This document shows positions 20,549 through 32,267 of a stretch of 64,000 nt of DNA, piece after piece. The translations under genes were made by a program, and so were the position numbers. Position 1 is the first letter of the stretch, and each line of letters begins with the position of its first letter. The stretch covers positions 1,934,501-1,998,500 of the forward strand of contig OU015655.1 in the NCBI GenBank assembly GCA_907165275.2, given 5' to 3'. This DNA is from Zygaena filipendulae (Eukaryota; Arthropoda; Insecta; Lepidoptera; Zygaenidae). The notes beneath the pieces are model-generated. The model saw nothing but the letters and a program-made list of their open reading frames with translations. It had not been told where the DNA came from and did no database searches.

Positions 20549-20803
20549 ATGACAAAACTATGCTTGGGAAGTTTTTTGGCGGGAATCAAAGATGGCGGCT
20601 CGCTCATTTATTTTCATGTCGATAAAAAATTGTTGAAATGGATTTGGTGGTGTTATAAGGTGCTGTGTTGGACAATAATTTTCACAGTGGCGGTTTTTTA
20701 TATGTGCTCAAGAAGATATACGACGATGACATTTCAAGCTGATTTCTTCGGTTTCATCCAAGAGCTCCGAGAAACGTACTTCTTGCAAGTTATAGTACCG
20801 TAG
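20549..20803 (+). CDS. Small ORF of unknown status, possible membrane peptide
   Basis: 84 codons from ATG (A at -1 and -2, C at -3: weak context). Residues about 28-53 form a hydrophobic, Trp-rich stretch (LKWIWWCYKVLCWTIIFTVA) that could span a membrane. It starts 40 bases after the GC-rich patch. No family is recognised, no homologue known to me, and it could be chance: AT-rich introns give such frames readily. Codon use is not distinctive. Confidence 0.2.
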   Translation: MTKLCLGSFLAGIKDGGSLIYFHVDKKLLKWIWWCYKVLCWTIIFTVAVFYMCSRRYTTMTFQADFFGFIQELRETYFLQVIVP

Positions 20804-20996
20804 TACCGTGGCTTGCAATTTCAAACCGTACAAAGAAGCATTTTAATAGAAAATACATTGATCGAATTTTACTTGGAACTGGCTAAATGCATTATATGCG
20901 AAAGTCCATAAAAAGAAGAAAGAAATAACTATGCTTGGGAATTAACTTCGAATCGGTACTGCAATGTGATTGACAAATAAAAAAAAAATCAGCTTC

Positions 20997-21160
20997 AGAT
21001 TCAGATTTTTATTCGTAATATTAATTATAAGTCAAATTTGAATTAATTGAATAAAATATGATTAAACAATTGCAATAAACATTTAAACTAAACAAGTTCA
21101 TAGGTCAAAATCAATATTAAATCAATATCTATATAAATTAAAATAAAATACACTGATTGA
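20997..21160 (-). repeat. LINE 3'-end remnant (antisense), weak
   Basis: TCAGATTCAGATTTTTATTCG suggests an antisense AATAAAAATCTGAATCTGA tail as found at LINE 3' ends. The following sequence is AT-rich and unrecognised. Confidence 0.35.
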
Positions 21161-21162
21161 TA

Positions 21163-21202
21163 CTTGATTTGTTGCCTACACTCTTGTAGGCAACAAATCA
21201 AG
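21163..21202. repeat. Perfect 18-bp hairpin, 4-base loop
   Basis: CTTGATTTGTTGCCTACA (21163-21180) is exactly complementary to 21185-21202; loop CTCT. Arms are too short and too perfect for a typical animal miRNA precursor. Confidence 0.85.
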
Positions 21203-22136
21203 AAACTTACGCACTGAATTCTTTTTTGAAATGTGTTGTTTTTTTTTTGTTGTAAATGATGCAATAATGAAATCCGATTCATCTATACGAACGTATATTG
21301 CTTTGCACCGGGTGAGCGAAGCATAATAACTGGTATCATTATTGGCAACAATAGAAGAAAAAAAAAACCTCCGCCAGCGTGAAATTATAAAATGAAAATG
21401 ACATAAAATTAAAATAATTAAACGTAGTTGCATACGTTAGTTGATAATGCATGATGGTTCTCTAGTTAGCGTAATGGCGGACAACAATAACAGTTAAAAA
21501 TGTATTTGTATCTTTATTACGTTATGTATTGTATGTATATATATATATATATAATATAATAGCAGGCAATAGCATGTTTTTAATAATCACCGTGCAAGTC
21601 GGATGGACACGGCCAATGACATAATTAACAGGGTGTAATTAGTTTGTTCTCGATCATTTGAGGCAGCGGCGCGGGACGCGAGAGCATACTGTATATTACT
21701 AAGGCCCCTGGAGTGGTGAAACTGGCACCATCCGCTATAAAAGAACATATCTTCTAAGATAATTTAATTAAAAAAGGAGGAAAAACTTAAATAGACGCTA
21801 AATGTAGCACATGTCTAGTATCGATTATATCGACGTTTGAAAGAAACACATTTTTTTTCTCAATCGATTAAGCTTAGTTTCAAATTTTGACGAGAATTTC
21901 GCTTCAAGGTTAAGGAAAATATCGTGAGGACACTTGCTTAGAAGTATTGTTCTTCGAAAGTAAGTACATTTCACCACAGTTGGTCCGCTTGGTGGACTAG
22001 TGCCAACTATTACCGACACACCCTTAGGTACATGTATAGTGTGGAATAGCAAACCTTAAAAACTTATCGATGTGGAAATTTTAAAAACGTCGATGTTTGC
22101 TGCTATTGTACTGGTGCACGTTATGTAGACGATCGA
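21203..22136. other. Intronic stretch, no gene seen
   Basis: Contains a TA dinucleotide run at about 21537-21560. No recognisable repeat ends or coding frames; possibly partly single-copy. Confidence 0.35.
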
Positions 22137-22261
22137 TCTTCTATACTATAATAAAAGAGTAGAATCCGCGATTCTGTACATTGAATATTTTTAAGAAAAA
22201 TTGACAGGGGGCGATAAAAGAAGAGTAACCAATCACAAAAAAAGAATTTTTAAAATTCTTT

Positions 22262-22294
<33 letters not shown>

Positions 22295-22461
22295 TCGCGA
22301 TAATCTCCGAATCTACTGAACGGAGTGTCATGCGGTTTTCACAGGTAGATTAAGCTTACCCTGGAGCTACATATAGGCTTTGTTTCATTTAAATCGGATG
22401 TCGGGAAAAAAGTTGTTGTATAAAAACGTATCACGCGGGTGAAACCGCAGGGCACAGCTAG
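22137..22461 (+). mobile_element. Helitron, complete, (GTCT)n inside
   Basis: A|TCTTCTATACTATAATAAAA ... GGGCACAGCTAG|T. Contains GGGGGCGATAAAAGAAGAG, an eight-fold TGTC array (about 22263-22294), and AAACGTATCACGCGGGTG near the end. Confidence 0.9.
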
Positions 22462-22484
22462 TAAATAAATAAATAAATAGCTTG

Positions 22485-22603
22485 TTACCCATTCACGCCT
22501 TAACGGCTCAACCGATCGTCATGAAATTTTACATGCACGTTGTTAGAGGGGTATCGAAAAAGACATTGCAATTAACTCGGGTGAAACCGCGGGGAACAGC
22601 TAG
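22485..22603 (+). mobile_element. Helitron, 3' part
   Basis: TTAACGGCTCAACCGATCGT, CATGAAATTTTACATGCACG, TTGTTAGAGGGGTA, then CGGGTGAAACCGCGGGGAAC and CTAG at 22600-22603, then T. The palindrome unit was deleted. Lies 24 bases after the previous Helitron. Confidence 0.75.
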
Positions 22604-22678
22604 TAAATTATAAATAATATAAAAATAAGCAAACAGCTGACGTAGTTGTAAATTCGCGTATTTATTACCTGCACTAGC

Positions 22679-22681
<3 letters not shown>

Positions 22682-22724
<43 letters not shown>

Positions 22725-22731
22725 TGTATCG
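22682..22731. repeat. (GT)n microsatellite
   Basis: About 24 GT units, nearly pure. Confidence 0.95.
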
Positions 22732-22984
22732 TGTAATTTTATATAATGTAGTTGCATTCATCCGATGGTAATTATATAAAATGTATTCACCGTGGCGGCT
22801 AGCGGCTGTCTCGGTTGAAATTACGGGGCACTTTGCATATCTGGGCATCGAACGCGCTACTCGCTAATGTTGGTGAAACATACCATAACGTTGTATAAAA
22901 TATTCATAACTGGGACACTTAAATAATGGAGGTGGCTCCTAATTTTATTTATATTCAATTTCGTATCGAAAACTAATTGGAATT

Positions 22985-23075
22985 GACAGGCCTGTTGTCC
23001 GTCCTGGTGGTTAGCAAACCTGCTGCTACGCCAGGTGTTGTGGGTTCAATCATTTTCCAAAATTTATGTGGGGAT
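22985..23075 (+). mobile_element. SINE head remnant
   Basis: CCTGGTGGTTAGCAAACC resembles an A box and GTTGTGGGTTCAATCATTTT a B box. Truncated; no tail. Confidence 0.45.
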
Positions 23076-23107
23076 CATTAACTTTTTTTCCTGACACCTA
23101 GCTACTA

Positions 23108-23230
23108 TAAAAAATTATTTATTTATTTATTTATTGTTAACACATACGGTACAGGACCAATTACAATGGTTAACAAATACTAGTAGGCCTTGCATACAAC
23201 TCCTCACACATCTTCAACATGTATTTGTAA
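23108..23230 (-). repeat. LINE 3'-end remnant (antisense)
   Basis: TTATTTATTTATTTATTTATTG then TTAACACATACGGTACAGG and ACATCTTCAACATGTA: the complement of a retroposon 3' end. Confidence 0.55.
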
Positions 23231-23740
23231 AAAGTAAATAAGTATAAAAAGTAAATAAATATTTTAGCTTTTTTCTGCTATCCACAGTAGGTACGAACCC
23301 TACTTAGTTTGGGACCAGCAGGGCAATTATGTAACTTTTGTTGCTATCATATTTGAGTTTCAATCAGAAAAATATGTTTAGAGAGCTTTGACTTTTGAAG
23401 TATGTTTGTTTTGGTAGATTCGCAAAACTGCCATTAATTTGATTGCAACCGAAAAATTATAGAAACAAAAGTTACAGGTGATAAAAATACTTGTGTGTGA
23501 TAATGTCCAAGTAAAACATTAAATTAACAAGTTAAAGGAGGCTACACTAAAATATATTATAAATGCATTTGTATAAATAAATCGTTTTATTTTAAATATG
23601 ATGGCAAATCTTATAGTTGAACGTTTCGGAATAGTAATTTCATTACAATTATTGTTGAGATTGCGATTAAAACAAAATAATTGATAGTAAATTTATCAGA
23701 CCAAAACAGGACATCGAAATGCATAACTTTGATTTAAGCA
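23231..23740. other. Intronic stretch, nothing recognised
   Basis: AT-rich, no repeat termini, no coding signal. Confidence 0.35.
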
Positions 23741-23882
23741 TCTCGAAAATCTTATACCTTCGCGACGCGTGCAATTTCATGAAATTCTCGATAAATGTTG
23801 TCAGGCGACAGAGGTATTTTCGTCTCGGAATTCCTACAGGAACTCCGAAATGAACGTCAGCGAAACCGCGAGCAACATCTAG
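23741..23882 (+). mobile_element. Helitron 3' half, decayed
   Basis: ATTTCATGAAATTCTCG, GTTGTCAGGCGACAGAGG, CTCGGAATTCCTACAGGAAC, GCGAAACCGCGAGCAAC and CTAG at 23879-23882, then T. Confidence 0.7.
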
Positions 23883-24039
23883 TATAGTTATTATAAAACA
23901 ACGTATAGACAATCAACTTAAAAAAAATCTAAGGTTAATGGAACCGGCTCGTTATTCATTAACCTTCGCAGATTGACCTGATTCATATTATTAATTTGTC
24001 AATAGGTCGTAAAGACGCCTCTATACTGCTCGATTCTAG

Positions 24040-24213
24040 CCCCCCTAGCCAAGTTGACAATCTATAACCGTTAACGAATAGAAAACTAACGGATCGTCAT
24101 ATCACGTGGTCACTTAAAACCGTCCAATCAAAAGTCCAGTTTTGCTTGACCAAGTGACGATAACGATTCCCTACCTTAGCTTCCACAATTGCAAATTGTC
24201 AACTTGGCTTAGG
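24040..24213. mobile_element. TTAGCC-family MITE, near-complete copy
   Basis: CCCCCCTAGCCAAGTTGACA at the left mirrored by TGTCAACTTGGCTTAGGAG at the right; CATATCACGTGGTCAC, CGTCCAATCAAAAGTCC and TGACCAAGTGACG inside. Confidence 0.8.
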
Positions 24214-24261
24214 AGACAGGACCGACTGTTAGACCTTTTGCTCTTAATAAGAAATTTTGAC

Positions 24262-24425
24262 GACCCGATTGGCGCAATGGTCACCCTGCCTGCCCGCTAA
24301 TCAAGAGGTTCCGGGTTCGATTCCCGGTGGGGGTGGACTTTGTGTGATGAACGCAGGGTTCCATAATCCAGTCTGGGTGTGTATATATCTATAGTATAAT
24401 ATATATGTAATAAAGGACTCCTTTT
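24262..24425 (+). mobile_element. tRNA-derived SINE
   Basis: GACCCGATTGGCGCAATGGT (A box), GGTTCCGGGTTCGATTCCCG (B box), then GTGGGGGTGGACTTTGTGTG and CAGTCTGGGTGTGTATATAT. Opposite-strand relative at 19835-20165. Confidence 0.8.
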
Positions 24426-24439
24426 AATAATACTCATAC

Positions 24440-25745
24440 TCATACTCAAATCATTTATTCAAATTAGGCCCATAATGTGGCTCTTTTTGACGTCAATAAA
24501 ATTACAGTTTACAGTAGACAGCACCCATAAAATATCCACCCTTCACAGCTTCCTAGTGCTATGGCTGAAGAGAAGAAGCTGCGCAACAAACTCTACAGCA
24601 GCACGCTGTCAATTTAAAATTATAATATATATTTTATAATATTAGTGGTAACCCAACTTTAATTATGTGAGAATAATGAGCCGTAACCAGCAATAAACTA
24701 CATGCGGCAGGTATAGCTGACTATAGAGACATTAGGATTAAGCAGCTACTCGTATAATAGTAGACCAGACATGACCAGTACCAACTGACGGCACCCGTTC
24801 ACGAGTATGACGTGCTCGTAAGCCCCGCCCCGCTCAACCATATTAGAGGGAACCGAGCGACCCGACTCACACGCCACCGCCAGCGGGACATTTGAGTGAG
24901 CATGACATAATCTAGCCACTATCGTGTCAATGAAATTAATTCTTAATTTAATCAATATGTAAGGCCGGTAATGGCTACGTTGTTCGCACACATCACATCA
25001 AATAAAAATAAAAGATAAAAAATAGAAAAGAGCAATTCATCACCAAACGTTTGTATCATTCAAATAATCCTTTACGCTATAATAGGCTTTATCGCACAAA
25101 ATGCGTTTAATTAAGCTTTTAAATTTATTAATTGACAAATTAACTACATCGTTCGGTAGTTTGTTGTAAAAGCGTATACATTGTCCCTTGAAAGAATTAG
25201 AAATTTTATGGAGCCTAGTAGTGGGCACAACAAGTTTGTCTTTATTTCTTAAGTTTATATTATGCAAATCACTGTTTTTCTTAAAGTTGCCTAAGTTTTT
25301 ATGAACATACAATAAATTCTCGTATATGTACTGAGAATATACAGTCATTATTTTATACTCGCCGAATTTAGTTCTTAATGACTCCCGAGGGCCCAACTTA
25401 TAGATAGCCCGAACAGCTCGTTTTTGCAACACGAATATAGACTCGATATCCGCGGCACTACCCCACAGCAATATACCATATGACATAATGCTGTGGAAAT
25501 AACTAAAATAAACTAAACGCGCAGTATCAATATCAGTTAATTGACGAATTTTCTTAACAGCAAAAGCAGCTGAGCTTAGTCTGCCCGATAGCTTTCCTAT
25601 ATGTGGGCCCCATTGTAATTTTGCGTCTAGTGTTATACCCAGAAAGACAGTTTCATCGACCAGTTCCAAATCATCATTGTTAATTTTTACACTAGTTTTA
25701 ACTTGTTTGACATTTTTTGTTACAAATCTTACACATTTAGTTTTG
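24440..25745 (-). mobile_element. 5'-truncated non-LTR retrotransposon (jockey/CR1 type)
   Basis: The 5' break abuts AT-rich sequence and a TA run at about 25750-25836. The coding remnant is followed by a 3' UTR containing AGCTTCTTCTCTTCAGCC and GGGTGCTGTC on the minus strand, and a tail near 24440 of AAATGATTTGAGTATGAGTA. Fragments of the same 3' UTR lie at 51000-51107 and 57255-57300, so the family was active more than once here. Confidence 0.8.
25040..25745 (-). pseudogene. C-terminal part of LINE ORF2 (reverse transcriptase)
   Basis: Open frame of about 235 residues, entering from the truncated 5' side and ending at a TGA (25040-25042). The conserved post-RT motif FLGITLDAKLQWGPHI is followed by the SYGILLWGSAADIE and LQKRAVRAIYKL segments typical of jockey/CR1-clade C-termini. 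The catalytic RT core and endonuclease lie upstream and are missing, so the fragment cannot support transposition. The frame is intact over its whole length, which suggests fairly recent insertion. Confidence 0.85.
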
Positions 25746-25788
25746 TTTTAGATTTATTTTAGATTTATTTTAGGTTAGGTTAAGTTTA

Positions 25789-25792
<4 letters not shown>

Positions 25793-25836
<44 letters not shown>
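25793..25836. repeat. (TA)n microsatellite
   Basis: About 20 TA units at the 5' truncation side of the LINE. Confidence 0.9.
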
Positions 25837-25841
<5 letters not shown>

Positions 25842-26298
25842 CTTATTATGTAATAATATGCGTAGTATTATATACCACATTTGCTTGGTTTCATCGACAC
25901 AAGCTTATAGCTTAGTGTGGGATTAAGTAGATCTGTGTGTTGTTCAGTGGATTATTATTATTATTATTATTTTCTTGTGTCTTATAAGAAATGTCTTATA
26001 AGACATCCAGTCGCTTTGGTTGTTGTATGGGACCGTACATATTACATGATATGTCGGATAAGACACGCGCATAGTAAATTTTGTCGGATGCATGTAAGAC
26101 ACAAGAAAAATTATTATAATGTGCAAAAAGCCTTAGAACCGCACGCGGAAAATCGACCGTGAAATACAAGTAGGTAGCGATTCAACTAGTGACTAGGCCG
26201 ATGGACGTGTGGCCTCGGGACGCGGCGGGGGCGACAAACCGCTCGCCGGAAATCGACACTCGTGAATGCGCCTTTACCTACTGAGTCGCAAGACAACC
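25837..26298. other. Intronic stretch with GC-rich patch
   Basis: ATT array at about 25950-25968, a repeated CTTATAAGACAT/TCGGATAAGACA motif, and a short GC-rich patch at 26200-26265 (GGGACGCGGCGGGGGCGAC). No gene seen. Confidence 0.35.
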
Positions 26299-26542
26299 AG
26301 GGCCCTTATTCACTACGACCATAACGCGTCGCGTTAAGATAAGGCGCCACTTTAATTGCTTTTTCCTTGTGTTCAAAGAAGTTTCACTTTTAAAAAAATA
26401 CATTTACAACGCTTCTTTTGTCATAAAGAATATAATATTTAAATTTCTTATATTTTTGCATCTGGAGCGTTTGGAATTGTGTCTTTGGGACGCGTGTTAT
26501 GGGCAAGAAAATGTTGCTGGTCATAGTGAATAAGGGCCCAGA
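26299..26542. mobile_element. GGGCCC-family MITE, complete copy
   Basis: GGCCCTTATTCACTACGACC at the left mirrored by TCATAGTGAATAAGGGCC at the right. CAG on both outer sides may be a 3-bp target duplication. Non-coding. Ends and 3-bp duplication recall PIF/Harbinger elements, but the target is not TWA, so the assignment is tentative. Confidence 0.75.
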
Positions 26543-27828
26543 AGTGTTATCAGAAATACTTTCCTTAGCCTTTTTTTCTTATTATAAATGCGAAAATGTT
26601 ATTGTTCGATCGAATTTCTTAGGCTGCTGAGGGAATTCCGAAATTATTGCGGGTAAAAATGAGGGAAATACTTATTATACTAACTAGATATGTATAATAT
26701 TAAATAAACCTGACAAATATGAACAAAAAATATTTGCTTAGGAAGTAGGTATCTAGAGTCTAGACCACACTAATCAGCTTATTGGTTGTTTTTTGTAAAT
26801 TATAATATACGAACCGCGATTTAGTGCTTTATAGGTATAGTGGTCAGTAGTTTATACTCGATACATTGGATATAGGTGTTAAAATGTAAAGGTAAACACA
26901 CATACATACACATCGAGTGCAAACATAAAGTAATATATCATTACAACACACGTTGAAGAAAAATAACATAAAACCTTTTCACAAAATAGGTTAAATAGAA
27001 ACTACTGTTTTAATAAGAAATGCCAACAATATACATACAATAGAATCAGTGGAAAATATTTCTTATTGCGATGACGTAGCGCTACAAAGGGTGGGGCGCT
27101 ATCGCTGGCGGGATGGTCCCAGTTCATATTTTAAATGTTTGTTCTTTGTCTCAAAGGATTTTCATATATTTTTGGACATCGAATAGTATTGTTGAGTTCC
27201 TTTTGTACTATTTTAATTTTAACTAGTTTATATAACTGATATTTTTCTAGCCAATATATGTAGGACGCAATGCTTTTCGTTTTTCATACAAAAACATTCA
27301 TACGAACTTAGTCAGCGTAGTAATCATTATAATTATGTATTTGCAAAAACGTTAACTTAAAATTCGGCTGATTTAATCAGCATGTAATTTTTTTTTACTG
27401 AAAACCATAAGTGCTCAAGTTTCGTTAGTATTTCATCGTTATAGCGATTCATCATTCTCGAATTGATGGAATCGATTCAAATAACATTAGTCACTAAAAT
27501 TTAAAACAATTTACTAAAGTATTGAAAATCCGCTTCCGCTCCCGCTGAGAGTGGGGCTCGACATCAGAATGATTCACGTTTGAAAGCGGCGCGTACGCTC
27601 GTAATGTGCGTTAATTTCATCTAAAAATAACACCCATTCTTTGTTTGTTGGATTTTTACGGAATCTGCCTCTGTTTATTAAATGTGTAATTTTTTAATGG
27701 TTAACGTACTCCTTTTTTACACGTTTTTTAAATTGCTTGCGTAATTTTCAACATTCTCGGTGTGTGCCTAAGTTAAACTCTACAAACGTGAGCGGGGGAA
27801 GAAAACCCTTTGGGTTAAATGCCTAGCT
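26543..27828. other. Intronic stretch, mostly single-copy by eye
   Basis: Starts with a decayed Helitron piece (26575-26690: ATAAATGCGAAAATG ... GGAATTCCGAAATTATTGCG). The remainder shows no repeat termini or coding signal; a GGGTGGGGCGCTATCGCTGG patch lies near 27090. Candidate regulatory DNA. Confidence 0.35.
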
Positions 27829-28035
27829 GTACTTCTACATTTAAAACATTCGTACTAATCAACGTAGGTGCAGTTCTTCATTTTTTCTAATTGTCTATTT
27901 AGAAGTTGTATAACAAATTCGGTTCGAATTCCCAGCTGTAGCCTGTACTTCTAAATTTAAAACAATGGTATCATCAACGTGGGCTATTCCGTCATTTTTA
28001 TTAACGGTCAATAGAAGTTGTATAACAAAATTAAT
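27829..28035. repeat. Diverged tandem duplication (about 110 bp, two units)
   Basis: CTAGCTGTACTTCTACATTT ... TAGAAGTTGTATAACAAA is followed by AGCTGTAGCCTGTACTTCTA ... TAGAAGTTGTATAACAAA. Units share ATTTAAAACA, ATCAACGTRGG and ATAGAAGTTGTATAACAAA. Confidence 0.7.
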
Positions 28036-29060
28036 CTCTCACATCTCCTGGAGTAAATTGCAACGCCATTTCGCTCACTAAAACGCATGTTATTCTGAAC
28101 CCACACGGAATTGTCGGAACCCGTTTTGCTTTAAGCACACTTTATAACATCTGCTTTTACCAATTAAATAAAAAATGATATTTAAGTACACTCCTTTGGT
28201 TATTAATGCACGCAACAATGTTATTAAAAAACGACACTGCAGACTACCGTTTCCGCTGATATTTTATAAATTGTATTTTATATTACGCACTCCGTTGCTG
28301 TCGTTCAAAAAAGTTTAGATTCTAGATAAAGCAAGTTGGTGAAATTGTTTGCAAATCAGGTAATAATCCCATTTGATTTGTGCCGCAATTAAAAAAAATC
28401 CATCGATTAAAATTCGCACGGTTTTAAATGGCCCATTAATATTATAACAGTCACGTATTCATTTTACATCGCTGTCTCAATCGATCATTATATTATTATA
28501 ATACCGAGAGATTAGAAATTTTTTACCACTGACTTATCTACAACTGAATATAAGTGTGGATTTCTTTTATTTTACTCTTTTATATCCATTTGTTAGAGTT
28601 AACTTTAAATTGATTATTAGTTACCTAATGCTTTTTTTTCTATTATTCCAGGTAAGTTTGCATCTGCTTTTAATAGTTCTTCGGTATGTATTGTATAAGT
28701 ATGTACCTACTTAACCTCATGTGCCAAGGATGATCAAAGGTACCAACCACGTTTTAAATAAGTAAGTAGGTGCATTAAATGTGAGCATTGCGAACATTAT
28801 CTTTATGAATTACACGCGGGACTTGCAATTTTTTTCTCTACATTTTCGATCAAGATTAAGTAAAGCAAACGTGTGGGCAAATCTACAAAAAAGCAATTAC
28901 ATTAGAAATTGAAGTTTAATTTTAAGCACATATAATACAAAAAAATTGACCAAGGCCGATCTTTTAAAAAAAGATGAATAAATTCAAAAAGAAGAAGTTC
29001 AAAAATGGAACAAGTTTTGTATTTATAAACCTTCAAGGCAAAAAAACTAATAATTATGTG
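28036..29060. other. Intronic stretch, mostly single-copy by eye
   Basis: No repeat termini, RNA gene or coding frame recognised. A polypyrimidine run plus TATTATTCCAGGTAAG at about 28636-28657 resembles a splice acceptor joined to a donor, with no supportable exon between them. Confidence 0.35.
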
Positions 29061-29300
29061 TGATAGAATAGAATAGAATAGACTTTATTTGCTCACACAC
29101 CACACAACTGTTTTTTTTCAAATGCATCTACCAATAATATCAAAAACTTTAAATTCTAACAAATCGTAATTGAAAACTAATTTTTTACATAATTTTAAAT
29201 AAATAAGCACTCCGCATTTTTATACCGCTGATCCTTTTGAGCAAAGTGGTGTCAGCTCAGCATATTGTCACCTCCAGACTGCTTCTGTGAGGTAACGCTG
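29061..29300 (-). repeat. LINE 3'-end remnant (antisense)
   Basis: (GATAGAATAGAATAGAATAG) tail repeat, then ACTTTATTTGCTCACACACC and a body reading ACCGCTGATCCTTTTGAGCA: the complement of a retroposon 3' UTR with a GAATA-type tail. Confidence 0.6.
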
Positions 29301-31994
29301 GTCTTCCGCTGCGACCCACATACACACAACCAAACACGCAAACACACAAACACACAGCTTTCCAAAAAAAGCTTTATTAATACATATTAAAAAAGAAAAA
29401 AAGGAAAAAAATGTCCCACCACAATATACACTATATATACATACATACATACTTAGATATTTTTATCAAATTTAGAAATAAATATAATAACGCGTCCTCC
29501 AAGTAGGTAAGTACGACCAATGAACGGGTTTACGAGTGAGCTTTAGGCTCCGCCAATAACCATCCCCTTATCTGTTTTTAAAGACTGATGACTGCGAATA
29601 ATAAAATACCCAATACATTATTACGCGGTACGTAGGTAAAATATTTAAAAAACAACACACGAAACAAATGACTCTATAGTTTAATAAGCCCACTTATATT
29701 TGTTTGAATATATTACATGATAAAACGTGTATAATACATTGTGTGCTATTACACCGTTACGGTGGCTACATTTCGGCTTTCGGCTTCTGCACGGTGCCGG
29801 TATCGAAATAATCCGTGTTACGTGCCGTATAGTGAGCGATTACAAGGGCGATAGCAGCCATTGTTTTGTCAGCACCTAACTTGTAAAAGAGAACATAAAA
29901 ATTTAACGGCTCGCCTATTTTATTTATAACGAATATATTAATTTCGTTCTTGTGTTTATAAATGCGTTATATAATTATAACATTCAAATGAGCGTGTAAA
30001 AATCATGTTTTAACGCGAGTCTAGTTCATTTATCAACTTTTTTGTGGGTTATTTGTAAATTATAGTGGTCGTATTATACCTCTATTTTTGGTATGTAAAT
30101 TACTTAATTAGCCTAACCTTAAGGTAAATGAACCTATAAATACCTTTTTCATTTGTTGTCGAAACGTGTTTTAGTGATATTTCAGTAAACGATAGCAAAT
30201 AAAATTGTAGCCAATATTAATTGTTCATGTTTTTCAATTTTTGGTATGAATTTTTAATATTACATTTTTGTAAAACCATCATTATTTCGTGAGTATGCCA
30301 ACTTTCTATTCAGTGTACTATGTATAGTTAGATTGATTTCATAATTGCATATCGGTATATATTACGTGCATTAGATCAGTTAACCGTGGTTACACGCATG
30401 TAATATCTAGAAGGTAATATCTCAAATTAGCAGGCAAATTAACACATTGATTCAAATTTAGGACGATATCAATGAAATAATGTTCATATTAGCATACGAT
30501 GCATCACGGCGGTTACGTCTGCCGCCACGCGAGTGCTGTGCAGAGAAACAGATAATCTTACGTTATGTTTTGAATCTATCGGTTTATTGTAGGTACGGTT
30601 TAAAAATATCTTACAGTAATAATGTTTTTTTTAGGTCGAACGTCGTTTATTTAGAATTAATCAATAACTTTACCCCATACCTACTTATCACAAAGTGTTT
30701 GCTGATTTAATTTAGATAGGATCATGCTTATCAATTTAAGGTATTATGGAGTCATAACGGTGTGACAGTCGGCCACCTTTATGAACCAACGACGACGTCG
30801 TGAAATGTAACCACCAGTTTCCTCTTTAAGTTATTTTGTCGGTTTGTCTGTTTGTCTTCAATTATTGACTTTAATAAGTCTTTGACAATTCACGATGCTC
30901 ACTGCATACAATGTAGGTAGCCATCCTAGGTAACGCACCGTATATTTATTCTGTATATTATGTATGTATATTTAAAACACGTGTTTGGACAAAAACCAAC
31001 CTTATTGTCAATCTAATCTAGATATTTTTTTCGAGACGTTGTAACTAACCATAAATTGATTTGTACTGTTCGCAGGTAACATGTGACATGTTATTAAAGT
31101 ACACTTTGCGGTGACATGCTGAAGAGGTTATGTTGACACAAATTGTAACTTTATAATTTTGTGTATTCAACAATTCATTACTCAAAAAGATATGTGGATA
31201 ATTGTATTTGTACAGCCCGTTAAAACACATGGAACACTAAGCCACACGCTTTCACAATTTTGTCGAAAATTCTGAACACCGGCCACTTAATGTGTTGTTA
31301 TGCTAATTTAAACTTTACAGTGTCTTAATATTGACTATTTTGGCATGCGCTCGGAAGTATGTTTGGATTGGGTAAATATGTAGATAGATAGGTAGGTACG
31401 TGTATTATCATTTGAAACTATTTCAAAGGCTGCGTCTAATCTTTCTTGCTAACTGAATAATAATAGCAAATAATAAAAAAAACATGATTCAAATAAAAAA
31501 AAAATACTTTTGATTCTTAAAAAACGTAACTTTATTTCATTCAAAATTCATTTCGCACTCACTACAGACAATACCTACAAAAACAAGTTTTATGCATTGT
31601 ATGTGTTTTGTAAAATATCACAACACACAAATGTTGTGTCTACGCATAATATGAACGAATGTATTATTGTTTGTGCAGTTCGAAATTAAGCCCAAGTATA
31701 TAGGCACTGGACGGGGTGGGGCTGCTGTGCTGGCGGGTCAAAAAGCGCGTAGGTACGCTTATGACCTGACATGTTGCGATTTCATCGCCAACACTCTGAT
31801 GTACTGAGACAAAAAAATAACATCTTTGATATATCCTATATCTACTTAAGTGCTAGTTTAAATTTAAATCCGATTAGTGGTTTTTGGGTAACACAATATT
31901 TGCTTTGTTTCAAAGATACAAAATTGCTTGGTGTAGTGTAGTGCTGTGATAAATATAAATCAAGTACTATGACTAATTGACTATATCTAATTAG
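29301..31994. other. Long intronic stretch without recognisable repeats
   Basis: Apart from a CACACAAACA-rich run near 29325-29355 and an ACAT run near 29440, no transposon ends were seen for about 2.6 kb. The plus-strand frame at 30480-30710 has no domain. Good candidate for conserved non-coding sequence. Confidence 0.4.
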
Positions 31995-32100
31995 AATACT
32001 CTTTATTGTACACCAAATGGTACCTACAGTATGTTCACAGTAAAGATTATAAACTCAATAAGGCATACAAAAGGCGGCATACAATTAGGTACAGTCATCC
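31995..32100 (-). repeat. LINE 3'-end remnant (antisense)
   Basis: ACTCTTTATTGTACACCAAA ... ATACAAAAGGCGGCATACAA; related to 18235-18345 and to the 3' end at 49487-49503. Confidence 0.6.
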
Positions 32101-32267
32101 TGTCTTTTTTATTTTTGTTTATATTATTTTAAATGCTTGTACTTTATTTTTGTTTATCAAAATAAACTTAAAAGTATTTCGCGTTTTACTCTATCACATA
32201 GTTATGTTGGCTGTCGCGCGTGATTAGTTAATCATTATCAGCAAAAAATAATCTAAACTAACAATAT

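Noticed and set aside
21163..21202. microRNA precursor
   Set aside because: Arms of only 18 bases, perfect pairing and a 4-base loop do not fit a Drosha/Dicer substrate.
22600..22848. Minus-strand ORF of 82 codons
   Set aside because: Runs through a GT microsatellite and encodes a Thr-His repeat.
24262..24335. Functional tRNA gene
   Set aside because: Same reasoning: SINE head, with a second relative on the other strand at 19835-20165.
26299..26542. Firm assignment of the GGGCCC MITE to PIF/Harbinger
   Set aside because: The 3-bp duplication CAG is not TWA and is ambiguous because the ends are palindromic.
28212..28224. Doublesex binding site (GCAACAATGTTAT)
   Set aside because: Matches the consensus and bab is a known Dsx target in some insects, but several such matches are expected by chance in 64 kb of AT-rich DNA.
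28636..28657. Microexon between a splice acceptor and donor (TTATTCCAGGTAAG)
   Set aside because: Acceptor and donor overlap with no exon between; could be a recursive splice site, but one motif match is not enough.
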